Shown here piece by piece: positions 27,110-36,689 of a stretch of DNA of 64,000 nucleotides. Source of the DNA: an uncultured Christensenella sp. (lineage in GTDB: Bacteria > Bacillota > Clostridia > Christensenellales > UBA3700). Location of the stretch: assembly GCA_949290515.1 (NCBI GenBank), contig CASERZ010000001.1, positions 62,001-126,000 of the forward strand. The letters run 5' to 3'. Under the pieces are notes generated by a model. That model saw nothing but the letters and a program-made list of their open reading frames with translations. It searched no databases and was not told the DNA's origin. Within the stretch, counting starts at the first letter, position 1; the number at the start of each line of letters is the position of its first letter. Made by a program: the position numbers and the translations under genes.

Positions 27110-27841
27110 ATGGAAATCAAGAGATTTTTTGCAGACAAAGCCGATTATGCGGACGGCAGAATAGTCATAAGCGGGGAGGAGTTTTTGCACCTCACCAAGG
27201 TTTTGCGTTATAAGACGGGCTACAAAGCCATCGTCAATTTGGACGACGAAAACGATTACTCAGGCACCGTAGAAAGCATCTTTAAAGATTATGCGGTAAT
27301 CAAAGTAGACGAGATAACCCCCAATCTTTGCAAGACACGTGCGCAAGTTACTCTTTTTCAGGCATTGCCCAAAGGGGACAAGCTCGACTATATCGTGCAG
27401 AAGTGCGTCGAACTCGGCGTAAAGCAAATCGTACCTTTTACGTCTGCTTATACCAACGAAACAAAATATAATGCCGTAAGACAAAACAGGATAGCTCTCG
27501 AAGCGTGTAAACAGTGCGGACGCTCTTTGAAGTGCGAGGTATCGCCGCTAAACGATTTTGAGGGAATATTGAAAGAACTAAGCGGTTACGATACCGTCAT
27601 AATGCCTTACGAACACGCTACAAAGGGCAGTATGGCGAAAGTCAGCGGAATAGAGGCTGGCAAAAAAATTGCATTGATAATAGGCAGCGAGGGCGGTTTT
27701 GCTCCCCAAGAGGTCGAGGCGGCAAAAGAGAAAGGCGCACAGATAGTATCTTTGGGAAAACGCATACTCAGGTGCGAAACGGCGGCAGTTATCGCGGCGG
27801 GACTTGTGATGTACGAGCTGGGAGAATTGAAAGACGAATAA
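27110..27841 (+). CDS. rsmE: 16S rRNA m3U1498 methyltransferase
   Basis: SPOUT-class methyltransferase of 243 residues acting on U1498 in the 30S decoding region. The N-terminal PUA-like domain (GEEFLHLTKVLRYKTG) is followed by the knot motifs IIGSEGGFAPQEVEAAKEKG and VSLGKRILRCETAAV. The ATG is two bases after the prmA stop without a clear SD, so translation is probably coupled. Confidence 0.95.
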   Translation: MEIKRFFADKADYADGRIVISGEEFLHLTKVLRYKTGYKAIVNLDDENDYSGTVESIFKDYAVIKVDEITPNLCKTRAQVTLFQALPKGDKLDYIVQKCVELGVKQIVPFTSAYTNETKYNAVRQNRIALEACKQCGRSLKCEVSPLNDFEGILKELSGYDTVIMPYEHATKGSMAKVSGIEAGKKIALIIGSEGGFAPQEVEAAKEKGAQIVSLGKRILRCETAAVIAAGLVMYELGELKDE

Positions 27842-27870
27842 ACTTATGCGCTAATACGTCGACTACAGAC

Positions 27871-27899
27871 TTGACAAAGCATAAGCATATATTGATTAT
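27871..27899 (+). promoter_or_regulatory. candidate mtaB promoter
   Basis: TTGACA at 27871-27876, 17 bases, GATTAT at 27894-27899, in the 100-base gap before mtaB. Confidence 0.5.
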
Positions 27900-27941
27900 A
27901 AATAATATTTACAATATTACAAGAGTAAAAAAGAGTGTAAA

Positions 27942-29192
27942 ATGAAAGCGGTAGTATACAATCTCGGTTGCAAGGTGAATAAATACGAGTGCGACAGCTT
28001 GCTGAAAAGCCTTAAGGAAAAGGGCTGCGACGCAAGCGAAGAACTCGAGCCTGCCGATTTTTACATACTCAATACGTGTGCCGTTACAAACGAGGCGGAG
28101 AGAAAGTCGCGTCAATGCGTTACGCGCTGTCTTAAACTCAACCCTAACGCGAAGATTATAGTATGCGGTTGCGCTTCTCAAAACAACGCGGAGCAGTTCG
28201 CGGACAAAAAAGGCGTGGTTTTCGTCAAGGGGGTAGCCGATAAGCAAGCCATAATAGACGAGCTTGACAAGACGGGTGTCGAGGTCAGAGAACTTCCAAA
28301 AGTATACGAGGACGATTTTTCTCCCGAAGTTGTGAGGACGAGAGCGTACGTCAAAATACAGGACGGGTGCAATAATTTTTGCAGTTATTGTCTTATCCCG
28401 TATCTCAGGGGTAGAAGCCGTTCGAGAGAGGTCGCGAGCATTGTCAGAGAGTGCGAAGAGCTTGCAAAAAAGTGCAAGGAAATTACGCTTACGGGCATAG
28501 ATATATCTTCATACGGCAAGGATACAGGCACTAATCTTGCCGCGCTGGTGAAAAAACTGGGGCACATAGATTGCAGAATACGCCTGGGCTCGCTCGAGGT
28601 CAACGTAATAGACAGAGAACTATTGAGCGCGCTCAAAGGTCTTAAAAAGTTTTGTCCGCAGTTTCATCTTTCCTTGCAGAGCGGAGAGGACGGGGTACTC
28701 AAGAAAATGAACCGTCATTACACTACGGCTCAGTACGCTCAAAAGGTTGCGCTCATAAGAGAATATTTTGAAGACAGCGCGCTGACTACCGATTTGATTT
28801 GCGGTTTTCCCACGGAGAGCGAAGAAGCGTTTGAAAGCACGCTCGGGTTTATAAAAGAAACAGGATTTTATCAGGTACACTGTTTCGGGTATTCTCCCAG
28901 AAAAGGTACCGTTGCCGCAAAATACAAACTGCTTGCGCCCGAGGTACTAAAGGACAGATGCTCAAGAGCTAGCAAGGTTGCGGAGCAGTGCAAAGAAGAA
29001 TATCTTGAGAAGTACGTAGGCAAAACGCTCGAACTTCTTACCGAGGACGAGGAAAACGGATATATGTGCGGATATACGCGCCAGTATATAAAGACGTACG
29101 TAAAAGACGTGGCGGGCGATACGCTTTGCAACGTAAAAATTGTCGGGATAAAAGACGGCATAGCTATTGGCGAAGTCGTCGAAATATTATAG
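27942..29192 (+). CDS. mtaB: tRNA t6A37 methylthiotransferase MtaB
   Basis: Radical-SAM enzyme converting t6A37 to ms2t6A37 in tRNA. 416 residues. The N-terminal cluster cysteines are C10 (LGCKVNKYE), C46 (NTCAVT) and C77 (VCGCAS). The radical-SAM CNNFCSYC loop follows with LIPYLRGRSRSR, and the last 65 residues form a short TRAM-like domain. The LGCKVN motif separates MtaB from MiaB and RimO. Third gene of the usual prmA-rsmE-mtaB order. Confidence 0.94.
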   Translation: MKAVVYNLGCKVNKYECDSLLKSLKEKGCDASEELEPADFYILNTCAVTNEAERKSRQCVTRCLKLNPNAKIIVCGCASQNNAEQFADKKGVVFVKGVADKQAIIDELDKTGVEVRELPKVYEDDFSPEVVRTRAYVKIQDGCNNFCSYCLIPYLRGRSRSREVASIVRECEELAKKCKEITLTGIDISSYGKDTGTNLAALVKKLGHIDCRIRLGSLEVNVIDRELLSALKGLKKFCPQFHLSLQSGEDGVLKKMNRHYTTAQYAQKVALIREYFEDSALTTDLICGFPTESEEAFESTLGFIKETGFYQVHCFGYSPRKGTVAAKYKLLAPEVLKDRCSRASKVAEQCKEEYLEKYVGKTLELLTEDEENGYMCGYTRQYIKTYVKDVAGDTLCNVKIVGIKDGIAIGEVVEIL

Positions 29193-29243
29193 ATATAATA
29201 AATTACTCAAACGCGCTTTGAGCGTAAACAAAAGGAGAGTATT

Positions 29244-29648
29244 ATGGATTGTATTTTTTGCAAAATAATAAAGGGAGAAATTCCTTCTTACAAAATTTAC
29301 GAGGACGAATATACATACGCGTTTTTGGATATTGCGTCGGACAGTTACGGACATACGCTCGTAATACCTAAAAAGCATTGTATCAACGTGCTCGATTGCT
29401 CTGACGAATATCTTGCCAAGGTAGCCGAAAGCGTCAAGAAGATAGCAAATCATTACGTAAACGATTGCGGTTTTGACGGCGTGAATATTCTCAACGCTAG
29501 CGGGGAGGCGGCTCAGCAGTCGGTATTCCATCTGCATTTTCATATCATACCCAGAAAGAAAAACGACGGTTTGGATATATGGCCGCTCAAAGAAAAATTC
29601 GACCTCGATATGCAGAAAATTTGCAATGAGCTTACGCTCGTAAAATAA
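29244..29648 (+). CDS. hinT: HIT-family nucleotide hydrolase (HinT type)
   Basis: 134 residues with the histidine triad HLHFH at 96-100 (H96, H98, H100), catalytic H98 by family numbering, and the N-terminal CIFCKIIKGEIPSYKIYED. HinT enzymes split purine nucleoside phosphoramidates and clear adenylated by-products. SD AAAGGAG. A terminator follows. Confidence 0.92.
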   Translation: MDCIFCKIIKGEIPSYKIYEDEYTYAFLDIASDSYGHTLVIPKKHCINVLDCSDEYLAKVAESVKKIANHYVNDCGFDGVNILNASGEAAQQSVFHLHFHIIPRKKNDGLDIWPLKEKFDLDMQKICNELTLVK

Positions 29649-29669
29649 AACGCACTGAAACTTTGGAAA

Positions 29670-29692
29670 AATTTTGCCGACGTCGGCTTTTT
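29670..29692 (+). terminator. intrinsic terminator after hinT
   Basis: GCCGACGTCGGC forms a short stem with ACGT loop, followed by five T. Confidence 0.6.
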
Positions 29693-29705
29693 AGGCTAAA
29701 TTTTG

Positions 29706-29733
29706 TTGACAACGATTTTTCTTTATGTAATAA
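29706..29733 (+). promoter_or_regulatory. rpsU promoter
   Basis: TTGACA at 29706-29711 and TAATAA at 29728-29733, 16 bases apart, 41 bases before the ATG. Confidence 0.6.
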
Positions 29734-29774
29734 TATTGAAGTAATTAAGCCGTTTAGGGAAAGGAGGCGATAAT

Positions 29775-29954
29775 ATGTCGACAGTTAAAGTAGGTGAAAA
29801 CGAATCTTTGGACAGCGCAATCAGAAGATTTAAGCGTAAGTGTGCAAGAGACGGCATTATCGGCGACCTGCGTAAGAGAGAGGCTTACGAAAAGCCCAGC
29901 GTAAAACGCAAGAAGAAGGCAGAAGCGGCTCGCAAGAGAATGTACAAGTCCTGA
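29775..29954 (+). CDS. rpsU: 30S ribosomal protein S21
   Basis: 59 residues, just under common ORF cut-offs. [20 protein letters not shown], a KCARDG segment and a C-terminus very rich in Lys and Arg ([12 protein letters not shown]) are typical of bacterial S21, which helps mRNA recruitment on the 30S subunit. SD AAAGGAGG. It has its own promoter and terminator and is a single-gene unit. Confidence 0.95.
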   Translation: MSTVKVGENESLDSAIRRFKRKCARDGIIGDLRKREAYEKPSVKRKKKAEAARKRMYKS

Positions 29955-29968
29955 GGACTTAAAGAGTG

Positions 29969-29998
29969 AGAGGTACAGAGTACCTCTTATTTTTTTTG
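29969..29998 (+). terminator. intrinsic terminator of rpsU
   Basis: Perfect stem AGAGGTAC / GTACCTCT with loop AGA, then a run of T broken by a single A. Confidence 0.9.
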
Positions 29999-30127
29999 TG
30001 TGAATTATATTATTAAGCACAATACTTTTGAGCGCATATTGTATTTCAAGGCGCGTTGACAAATGCGGGTATGGTCAAAGTTTTTGAGTGCGCCCGTATC
30101 GGCAATTTGCTGTCAGGATAAAAACAG

Positions 30128-30156
30128 TTGAGTTTTTCCCGCTTATATTATATAAT
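30128..30156 (+). promoter_or_regulatory. pcrA promoter
   Basis: TTGAGT (30128-30133), 17 bases, TATAAT (30151-30156). Leader of about 60 bases; SD AAGGATAAAAGG. Confidence 0.7.
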
Positions 30157-30224
30157 AATGAATGCAATAACAGTTATTATTAAATATCGACTTACAATTC
30201 AAGGATAAAGGATAAAAGGTTTAT

Positions 30225-32465
30225 ATGAACTACGATTCTCTTCTCAATTCCGCACAGATTTTACCCGTAAAAGATACCGAAGGCGCGGTGCTCGTGCTTG
30301 CAGGTGCGGGCAGCGGCAAGACGAGAGTGCTTACATACAGAATAGCTTATCTTATCGAACACGACGGAGTTTCTCCCTACGAAATTCTTGCCATAACTTT
30401 TACCAACAAAGCGGCGGGAGAGATGAGAGAGCGTATATACGACGTTACGGGAGAGAGCGGTATGACGATTTGTACCTTTCACTCTTTGTGCGCCAAGATA
30501 CTGAGAGCCGACATATCCAAACTCGGAGATTATAATTCAAACTTTTCCATATATGACGACGAGGACAGCAAAAAGGTAATTGCGCGTATTCTCAAGGCTT
30601 TGGAAGTTGACGATAAAAAGGACTACAAAAAGCTTATCCGCTGGCACATATCCAATGCGAAAAACAACGCACTCAGTGCGGCTGAATACGCTTTGAGAAT
30701 AAAGGGCGAACCCGAGGGGGAACTCATATCCAAGGTATACGCGCGCTACGAGGCGGAACTCAAAACCAACAATGCGCTCGACTTTGACGATTTGCTTTAC
30801 AAGACGCTGCAGCTTTTTGCTATGCACAAGGACGTGCTAGACAAATATCAGACGAGATTTAAGTATATCCACGTAGACGAGTTTCAGGATACCAACAAAA
30901 TTCAGTATACACTCGTGCGCTTACTTGCCAACAAGTACGGCAATATTTTCGTAGTCGGCGACGATGACCAGAGTATATACGGCTGGCGTTGGGCGGACGC
31001 TTCTAATATCAATAAGTTCACTCAGCATTTTCCTTCTTGCAGAATATACAAACTGGAACAGAATTATCGCAGCACCAAAAACATTCTCGGCGTTGCCAAC
31101 AGGATTATCGCTCACAACTCTCAGCGTATGGACAAGACGCTTTGGACTGAGGGCGAAGAGGGCGTAAAGGTAATTTACAAGAGCTGCTATGACGAAAAGT
31201 ACGAAGCAGACTACGTGCTTGAACAAATCAACTCGCTAATCAACCGCGAGGGGTATTCGTACAGCGATTTTGCCATACTCGTGAGAGCGAGTGCGATTAC
31301 GCGTTCGTTTGAAGAAAAGCTTGCGCTGTACAACTTTCCTTACAAGCTTATCGGCGGCAATAAGTTTTTCGAAAGAAAAGAAGTCAAGGACTTTTTGGCA
31401 TATCTCAAATTTATCGCAAACCCTTATGACAGCGAAAGTATTCTGAGAGTTATCAACGTGCCTAAGCGTAACATAGGCGAAGCGGCTGTGCAAAAACTCA
31501 TAGAGGCTTGCGCGGAAAAACAGGTATCTCTTATGAACGGTATTCTCGACGTGGATTCGCTTGACCTGACGGCAGTCAATAAAAACAAAATAAGAGTTTT
31601 TGCGGACGTTGTAAAAGAATTGCAGTCGAGAGCTAATATGCCTCTTGTCGATTACGTTGACTTTGTCAACGAATTCGTCAATTTCGCGTCGCAATACGAC
31701 CCTAAAGACGAAGAGGATAAAAACAGGCTTGACAATATAGACGATTATATCACTTCCGTAAAAGAATACTGCAAGGACAATCAGGACAGCAGGCTCGACG
31801 AATACCTTCAGTCGGTTTCGCTCGTTGCCGATACCGACCAGCCTATCGACGACAGCATTACGCTTGCCACGGTGCACGGCGTAAAGGGTCTCGAATACAA
31901 GTGCTGCTTTATAGTAGGTCTCGAGGAAGGTATTTTCCCCAGTATGCATCAGGACAGCGGAGAGGACAATATACAGGAAGAGCGCAGAATAATGTACGTT
32001 GCGGTGACCAGAGCAAGAGAAAGACTGTATCTTACCAACGCTCAGTCGCGTTACAGATACGGCAGGCGCGAATATTCTATGCCTTCGAGGTTTTTGAAAG
32101 AGGGCGGTTTCATAAAAGAAGCTCCTAAGCGCGATACAGCCAGCGTAGAAAGCATACTCGGAGATTTCGGAGGCTATCAGCCCGTGCAAGAGTATACGGA
32201 CAGAGAGAAGCGCAACCGCATAACAGAGATGAAAAAGCTTATGCACAACTATGTCAAGACGCCTGCTTTTGCAAAGAGTTCGCCACAGAGTACACCTCAG
32301 TCAAAGGACGTATCCGTATTCAAAGTGGGTATGAAAGTAGAACATACGCGTTTCGGAGTAGGTACAATTACGGCAATTACGGGAGAAAACGCAAAGATAG
32401 AATTCCCCGTACTCGGCGTAAAGACTTTCAACTTGAGACTTGCGCCCGTCAAGATAGTAGAATAA
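30225..32465 (+). CDS. pcrA: UvrD/PcrA superfamily 1A DNA helicase
   Basis: ATP-driven 3'-5' helicase for repair and for clearing RecA and transcription complexes. 746 residues. Q-motif LNSAQ, Walker A AGAGSGKTRVL, motif Ia TFTNKAAGEMRERI, Walker B HVDEFQDTNKIQY, motif III VGDDDQSIYGWRWAD, motif IV QNYRST, motif V TVHGVKGLEY, motif VI YVAVTRARERLYL. The last 50 residues (VGMKVEHTRFGVGTI) are the Tudor-like RNA-polymerase-binding domain of PcrA. ligA follows, as pcrA-ligA pairs do in Bacillota. Confidence 0.95.
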   Translation: MNYDSLLNSAQILPVKDTEGAVLVLAGAGSGKTRVLTYRIAYLIEHDGVSPYEILAITFTNKAAGEMRERIYDVTGESGMTICTFHSLCAKILRADISKLGDYNSNFSIYDDEDSKKVIARILKALEVDDKKDYKKLIRWHISNAKNNALSAAEYALRIKGEPEGELISKVYARYEAELKTNNALDFDDLLYKTLQLFAMHKDVLDKYQTRFKYIHVDEFQDTNKIQYTLVRLLANKYGNIFVVGDDDQSIYGWRWADASNINKFTQHFPSCRIYKLEQNYRSTKNILGVANRIIAHNSQRMDKTLWTEGEEGVKVIYKSCYDEKYEADYVLEQINSLINREGYSYSDFAILVRASAITRSFEEKLALYNFPYKLIGGNKFFERKEVKDFLAYLKFIANPYDSESILRVINVPKRNIGEAAVQKLIEACAEKQVSLMNGILDVDSLDLTAVNKNKIRVFADVVKELQSRANMPLVDYVDFVNEFVNFASQYDPKDEEDKNRLDNIDDYITSVKEYCKDNQDSRLDEYLQSVSLVADTDQPIDDSITLATVHGVKGLEYKCCFIVGLEEGIFPSMHQDSGEDNIQEERRIMYVAVTRARERLYLTNAQSRYRYGRREYSMPSRFLKEGGFIKEAPKRDTASVESILGDFGGYQPVQEYTDREKRNRITEMKKLMHNYVKTPAFAKSSPQSTPQSKDVSVFKVGMKVEHTRFGVGTITAITGENAKIEFPVLGVKTFNLRLAPVKIVE

Positions 32466-32582
32466 AAACCGCACGTGCGGTCTAATATAAAAATACCGCG
32501 AAGCCGCATTTGAGTTTTGCGATGCTAGAGCGGTGACATAATAATGTCAATACTAAGTATTGAGATAAGGCAAGGAGATATT

Positions 32583-34538
32583 ATGGACGTAAAAGAAGAG
32601 ATGCGACAGCTGGTTGACAAGCTCAACGAATATTCATATCAGTATTACACGCTGGACAATCCTACCGTAGCCGACGTCGAATACGACAGGCTTTACGACC
32701 GTCTTGTCGCGCTCGAAAAAGAGAGCGGCATAGTCCTTGAAAATTCTCCTACAAAGAGAGTCGGTGACGTAGTGCTCAAAGGCTTTAAGTCCGTAAAGCA
32801 TCTCGGCAGACTTTATTCTTTGGACAAATGTCAGACTAAAGAGGCTTTGGGGCAATGGCTAGATAAGCTTATCAAAGCTTTGGGTAAGATGCCCGCTTGT
32901 TCGCTCGAGTACAAATTCGACGGTTTGACTATCAATATGCTTTACGAAAACGGTTTTCTCGTAAGAGCGGCTACGCGCGGTAACGGCGTAGAGGGCGAGG
33001 ATGTAACAGAACAGGTAAAGACTATAAAGTGTGTGCCTTTGGCAATACCTTACAAAGGAACTTTGGAAGTGCAGGGAGAGGGCATAATGCGCCTATCCGC
33101 ACTCGAAGAATACAATTCCCGCGAGGGGGTAACTCCTCTTAAAAACGCGCGCAACGCGGTAGCGGGCGCGATAAGAAATCTCGACCCTAAAGTAACGGCT
33201 TCCCGCCGCTTAGAGGTAATTTGCTACAATGTGAATTATATCGAAAAGACTTTTTCTACGGGTAGCGAGATGATAGCTTTTCTCAAGGAAAACAAATTCA
33301 AGACGAGTGAACAATTCGTGCTTTATACCGACAAAGACAAGCTTATATCGGCTCTCGACGGCATACAGGATAAAAGAGATAGTCTCGATTTTCTTATAGA
33401 CGGAGCGGTAATCAAGATTGACGATACTGCTATAAGAGAGCGTATGGGATATACGGAAAAGTTTCCTAAATGGGCGGTTGCGTTCAAATTCCCCGCGCAG
33501 GAAACGACCACTGTGCTTAAAGACGTAGTATGGCAAGTGTCGCGTACGGGCAAACTCAATCCGCTGGCAATTCTCGAGCCGGTAGACCTTGCTGGCGTAA
33601 CGGTGCAGAGGGCTACGCTTTCCAATATCAGCGAAATAAGACGCAAGGATATAAGAATAGGTAGTCGCGTATTTATAAGGCGCAGTAACGACGTTATTCC
33701 CGAAATTACGGGAATAGCAGAGCACACGCCTCAATCTAAAGAGGTAGTCAAACCTACGGTTTGTCCCGCTTGCGGCGCACCCGTAGTAGAAGACGGAGTA
33801 TTCCTCAAGTGCAGTAATGCGGCACACTGCGCACCTGCGATAGTGTCGGCAATGTCGCACTTTGCTTCACGCGACGCGATGGATATAGAGGGCTTGTCCG
33901 ACAAAACTTTGGAAACGTTGTACAACGAAGGCAAATTGCATCATTTTGTAGATATTTACAAGCTCAAAGAAGAAGATTTTGCCGATATAGACGGCTTTAA
34001 GGATAAGAAAATATCAAATATTCTGGGTGCAATAGAGAAGAGTAAAAACGCGTCTTTGGATAAATTTATATTTGCTTTGGGCATACCTAATATAGGCAAA
34101 AAAGCCGCAAAACAGCTTGCTGACGAATTCAAGACTTTGGACGGCGTAATGCACGCTACGTATATGGAGTTGATTGCACTCGAAGACTTCGGTGAGATAA
34201 TGGTCAACGGACTTTTGGATTACTGGGCGGACGAAAAGCACGTGGAGGATATAAAAGATTTGCTTGCAAGCGGCGTCAAAATAGCCGAAAAGCAGATTAT
34301 TCAAGGCGTGCTGACTGGTAAAAAAGTGGTATTGACAGGTGCGCTTCCTACGCTCAAACGCTCTCAGGCAAAAGACCTTATAGAGAAAAACGGCGGAGAA
34401 GTATCGGAGTCTGTATCCAAGACCGTCAATCTCGTGGTTGCGGGAGAAGATGCGGGCAGTAAGCTTGAAAAGGCACAAAAACTCGGTATAGAAATTATAG
34501 ACGAAAAAGCTCTCATTGATTTGATTGAAGGAAAATAA
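32583..34538 (+). CDS. ligA: NAD-dependent DNA ligase
   Basis: Seals nicks using NAD. 651 residues from ATG 32583 (SD AAGGAGA); a longer frame from 32544 lacks homology. The N-terminal Ia domain has YYTLDNPTVADVEYDRL, the adenylated lysine K111 lies in KFDG, then OB fold, a four-Cys zinc finger (CPACG..KCSNAAHC), helix-hairpin-helix repeats (FALGIPNIGKKAAKQL) and a C-terminal BRCT domain (GKKVVLTGALPTLKRSQAKD). All domains present, of usual size. Confidence 0.96.
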   Translation: MDVKEEMRQLVDKLNEYSYQYYTLDNPTVADVEYDRLYDRLVALEKESGIVLENSPTKRVGDVVLKGFKSVKHLGRLYSLDKCQTKEALGQWLDKLIKALGKMPACSLEYKFDGLTINMLYENGFLVRAATRGNGVEGEDVTEQVKTIKCVPLAIPYKGTLEVQGEGIMRLSALEEYNSREGVTPLKNARNAVAGAIRNLDPKVTASRRLEVICYNVNYIEKTFSTGSEMIAFLKENKFKTSEQFVLYTDKDKLISALDGIQDKRDSLDFLIDGAVIKIDDTAIRERMGYTEKFPKWAVAFKFPAQETTTVLKDVVWQVSRTGKLNPLAILEPVDLAGVTVQRATLSNISEIRRKDIRIGSRVFIRRSNDVIPEITGIAEHTPQSKEVVKPTVCPACGAPVVEDGVFLKCSNAAHCAPAIVSAMSHFASRDAMDIEGLSDKTLETLYNEGKLHHFVDIYKLKEEDFADIDGFKDKKISNILGAIEKSKNASLDKFIFALGIPNIGKKAAKQLADEFKTLDGVMHATYMELIALEDFGEIMVNGLLDYWADEKHVEDIKDLLASGVKIAEKQIIQGVLTGKKVVLTGALPTLKRSQAKDLIEKNGGEVSESVSKTVNLVVAGEDAGSKLEKAQKLGIEIIDEKALIDLIEGK

Positions 34539-34594
34539 TTTTTGTCTATTAAACGTTTATTACAAAATCAAAAATATGTATATAATATTAATTT

Positions 34595-34626
34595 GCCGAT
34601 ATATAATAGCTATATCGGCATTTTTA
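34595..34626 (+). terminator. intrinsic terminator of ligA
   Basis: Perfect 9-bp stem GCCGATATA / TATATCGGC with a seven-base loop, followed by ATTTTTATT. Confidence 0.8.
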
Positions 34627-34868
34627 TTGTGATATTTTTATAATAATTTCAAATTACACTTTTGTATTTATAAAGTAGAATTAATCGCTTAACAAATTTT
34701 TTGTCATCTGAATTTATGGACAAAAACGAATATAAAAATTCTGATATTTGATTGTTTCTCCCTAGCTTTCGAAGCCATAATCAAACTTCGGTGTATAAAA
34801 AAATTTGCTTTCTTTATGCGGTCATATCAGCCAAAAGCAATTATATAATATTTTATTTTATAAAACGC

Positions 34869-34897
34869 TTGTAAAATCGCAAAAAAAGTGATATATT
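34869..34897 (+). promoter_or_regulatory. promoter of the yicC-gmk cluster
   Basis: TTGTAA (34869-34874), 17 bases, TATATT (34892-34897); about 35 bases of leader, SD CGGAG. Confidence 0.6.
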
Positions 34898-34938
34898 TTT
34901 AATATTAATACGCACAGGCATTACGGAGCATTATCGTT

Positions 34939-35820
34939 ATGACAATTTACAGTATGACGGGTTACGGAAAAGGAATAGCCGAAAAAGACGGTCTCAAAAT
35001 CACCGTCGAGCTTAAATCCGTCAATCACAGATTTTTGGATTTGAATATCAAACTTCCCAAGGTGTTTTCTTTTGCTGAGGATACTTTGCGCAAGACTTTG
35101 CAGTCGAAAGTCGGAAGAGGACATATCGACGTTTACGTCAACTACGAGGACAACAGAGAAGAAAAGTGCTCTTTGCGCATAGATTACGACCTTGCCAAAC
35201 AGTACGTAGACGCCGCAAAACAGCTCAGCGATAAATTCGGCGTAGTCAACAACTTGTATGCCAACGAAATTCTCAGAATACCCGAGGTAGTTACGCAGGT
35301 TGCCAACGAGGAAGACGAGGGTACTTTGTCTCAACTTCTCATAGACGCTTGCACTCAGGCCGTCGACAGTCTGAACAAAATGCGCGCCCTCGAGGGTGAG
35401 GCTCTGATAAAAGACCTTCTTTCTAAAGTCGACGGTATCAAAAAGGCTCTTCCCGAAATACAAAAGCTCTCTCCCGTTACGCTGGATGAGTACAGACAAA
35501 AGCTCAATGAGCGAATAAAAGAATATCTCAAAGAAGTGCCTGTAGACGAAGTAAGACTTATCAACGAGGTTGCTTTCTACAGCGATAAATTCTGTACCGA
35601 TGAAGAGATTACCAGACTTTATACGCACACCTCGCACTTTGAAAAAATCGTCAAAGAGGGAGGTGCGGTAGGCAAAAAGCTCGACTTTATCGTACAGGAG
35701 ATGAACAGAGAAAGCAATACCATAGGAAGTAAATGCAATAATGCCGATATCACAAAATACGTGGTATTCTTGAAGAGCGAGATTGAAAAGATAAGAGAAC
35801 AGGTGCAGAATCTCGAATAA
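34939..35820 (+). CDS. yicC: YicC/YloC family endoribonuclease
   Basis: 293 residues. The N-terminus MTIYSMTGYGKGIAEKDGLKITVELKSVNHRFLDLNIKLP and the C-terminus LDFIVQEMNRESNTIGSKC..D are the two conserved blocks of YicC-like proteins, which form hexamers and cut or help degrade RNA. First gene of the yicC-gmk-rpoZ-coaBC-priA run; the remA gene that Bacillus has between yicC and gmk is absent. Confidence 0.93.
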   Translation: MTIYSMTGYGKGIAEKDGLKITVELKSVNHRFLDLNIKLPKVFSFAEDTLRKTLQSKVGRGHIDVYVNYEDNREEKCSLRIDYDLAKQYVDAAKQLSDKFGVVNNLYANEILRIPEVVTQVANEEDEGTLSQLLIDACTQAVDSLNKMRALEGEALIKDLLSKVDGIKKALPEIQKLSPVTLDEYRQKLNERIKEYLKEVPVDEVRLINEVAFYSDKFCTDEEITRLYTHTSHFEKIVKEGGAVGKKLDFIVQEMNRESNTIGSKCNNADITKYVVFLKSEIEKIREQVQNLE

Positions 35821-35847
35821 ATCCTACACCATATTTACGGAGAAAAA

Positions 35848-36471
35848 ATGCAAAGCAAAAGAGGATTGTTAATAGTCGTATCCGGTCCGTCGGGTGCGGG
35901 AAAAGGTACGGTGCTTGCGCACACAATAGCGAATTATCCTACGCTCAGATATTCGGTATCCGTTACTACGAGAAAGCCGAGAGCGGGAGAGAAGGAGGGC
36001 GTTAATTATTATTTCAAGACGCTCGAAGAGTTTGAGGAGTTACTCTCTAAAGGAGAGTTTCTCGAGTATCAAAAAGTGTACGACAACTATTACGGCACGC
36101 CTTTGAGCAAGGTACGTCAGCAACTCGACGAGGGGTATGACGTCGTGCTTGAGATAGACGTCAAAGGCGCGCTCGAGGTCAAAAACAAATATCCCGACGC
36201 GGTAATGATATTCATATCTCCCGCAAAGCGCGAGACGATAGAAGAGAGATTGAGAGGACGCTCGACGGAGAGCGAAGAGCAACTTAAAATCCGTACCAAA
36301 AGCGCGATTGAGGAAATTAAGCAGGCAGTATTCTACGATTATATCGTAGTCAACGAGGACGCTTTGAAAGGCGCGCAGGATATAATCGCCATTATCGAGG
36401 CGGAAAAATGCAAAGTCAAAAACAATAAAAAATTTATAGATAATCTCATTTACGGAGGTAACGAATTATGA
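35848..36471 (+). CDS. gmk: guanylate kinase
   Basis: Makes GDP from GMP and ATP. 207 residues; P-loop SGPSGAGKGTV, GMP-binding SVSVTTRKPRAGEKEGVNYYF, EIDVKGALEV, and the lid ERLRGRSTESEEQLKIR. Its stop overlaps the rpoZ start. Confidence 0.96.
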   Translation: MQSKRGLLIVVSGPSGAGKGTVLAHTIANYPTLRYSVSVTTRKPRAGEKEGVNYYFKTLEEFEELLSKGEFLEYQKVYDNYYGTPLSKVRQQLDEGYDVVLEIDVKGALEVKNKYPDAVMIFISPAKRETIEERLRGRSTESEEQLKIRTKSAIEEIKQAVFYDYIVVNEDALKGAQDIIAIIEAEKCKVKNNKKFIDNLIYGGNEL

Positions 36472-36668
36472 TGATAGACCCCCCTATCGACAAATTGATT
36501 AAAAAGGCAGAGTGCCGTTACGCTTTGGTTTGCGGCATTGCAAAGAGAGCAAGACAGCTCGAAACTCAGTATCCCGAACTTCTCGAAGAGACCAAGACAA
36601 AGGCTATAAGCTATGCGGCTCAGGAAGTTTACAACGACAAAATCGTAATCAAGAGAGATAATCAGTAA
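36468..36668 (+). CDS. rpoZ: RNA polymerase omega subunit
   Basis: 66 residues with PPIDKLIKKAECRYALVCGIAKRARQL, the conserved omega segment that clamps the beta' subunit. Two successive ATG codons overlap the gmk stop; SD GGAGG fits either. Position after gmk is conserved. Confidence 0.93.
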   Translation: MMIDPPIDKLIKKAECRYALVCGIAKRARQLETQYPELLEETKTKAISYAAQEVYNDKIVIKRDNQ

Positions 36669-36689
36669 TCTTTCGACGAGGAGACAAGT

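Larger units (their letters stand above)
34539..34938. other. gap between ligA and the yicC cluster
   Basis: 400 AT-rich bases. It holds the ligA terminator (34595-34626), a structured stretch at 34747-34785 (TTTGATT/AATCAAA enclosing GCTT-TCG-AAGC) of unknown role, and the yicC promoter (34869-34897). Confidence 0.5.
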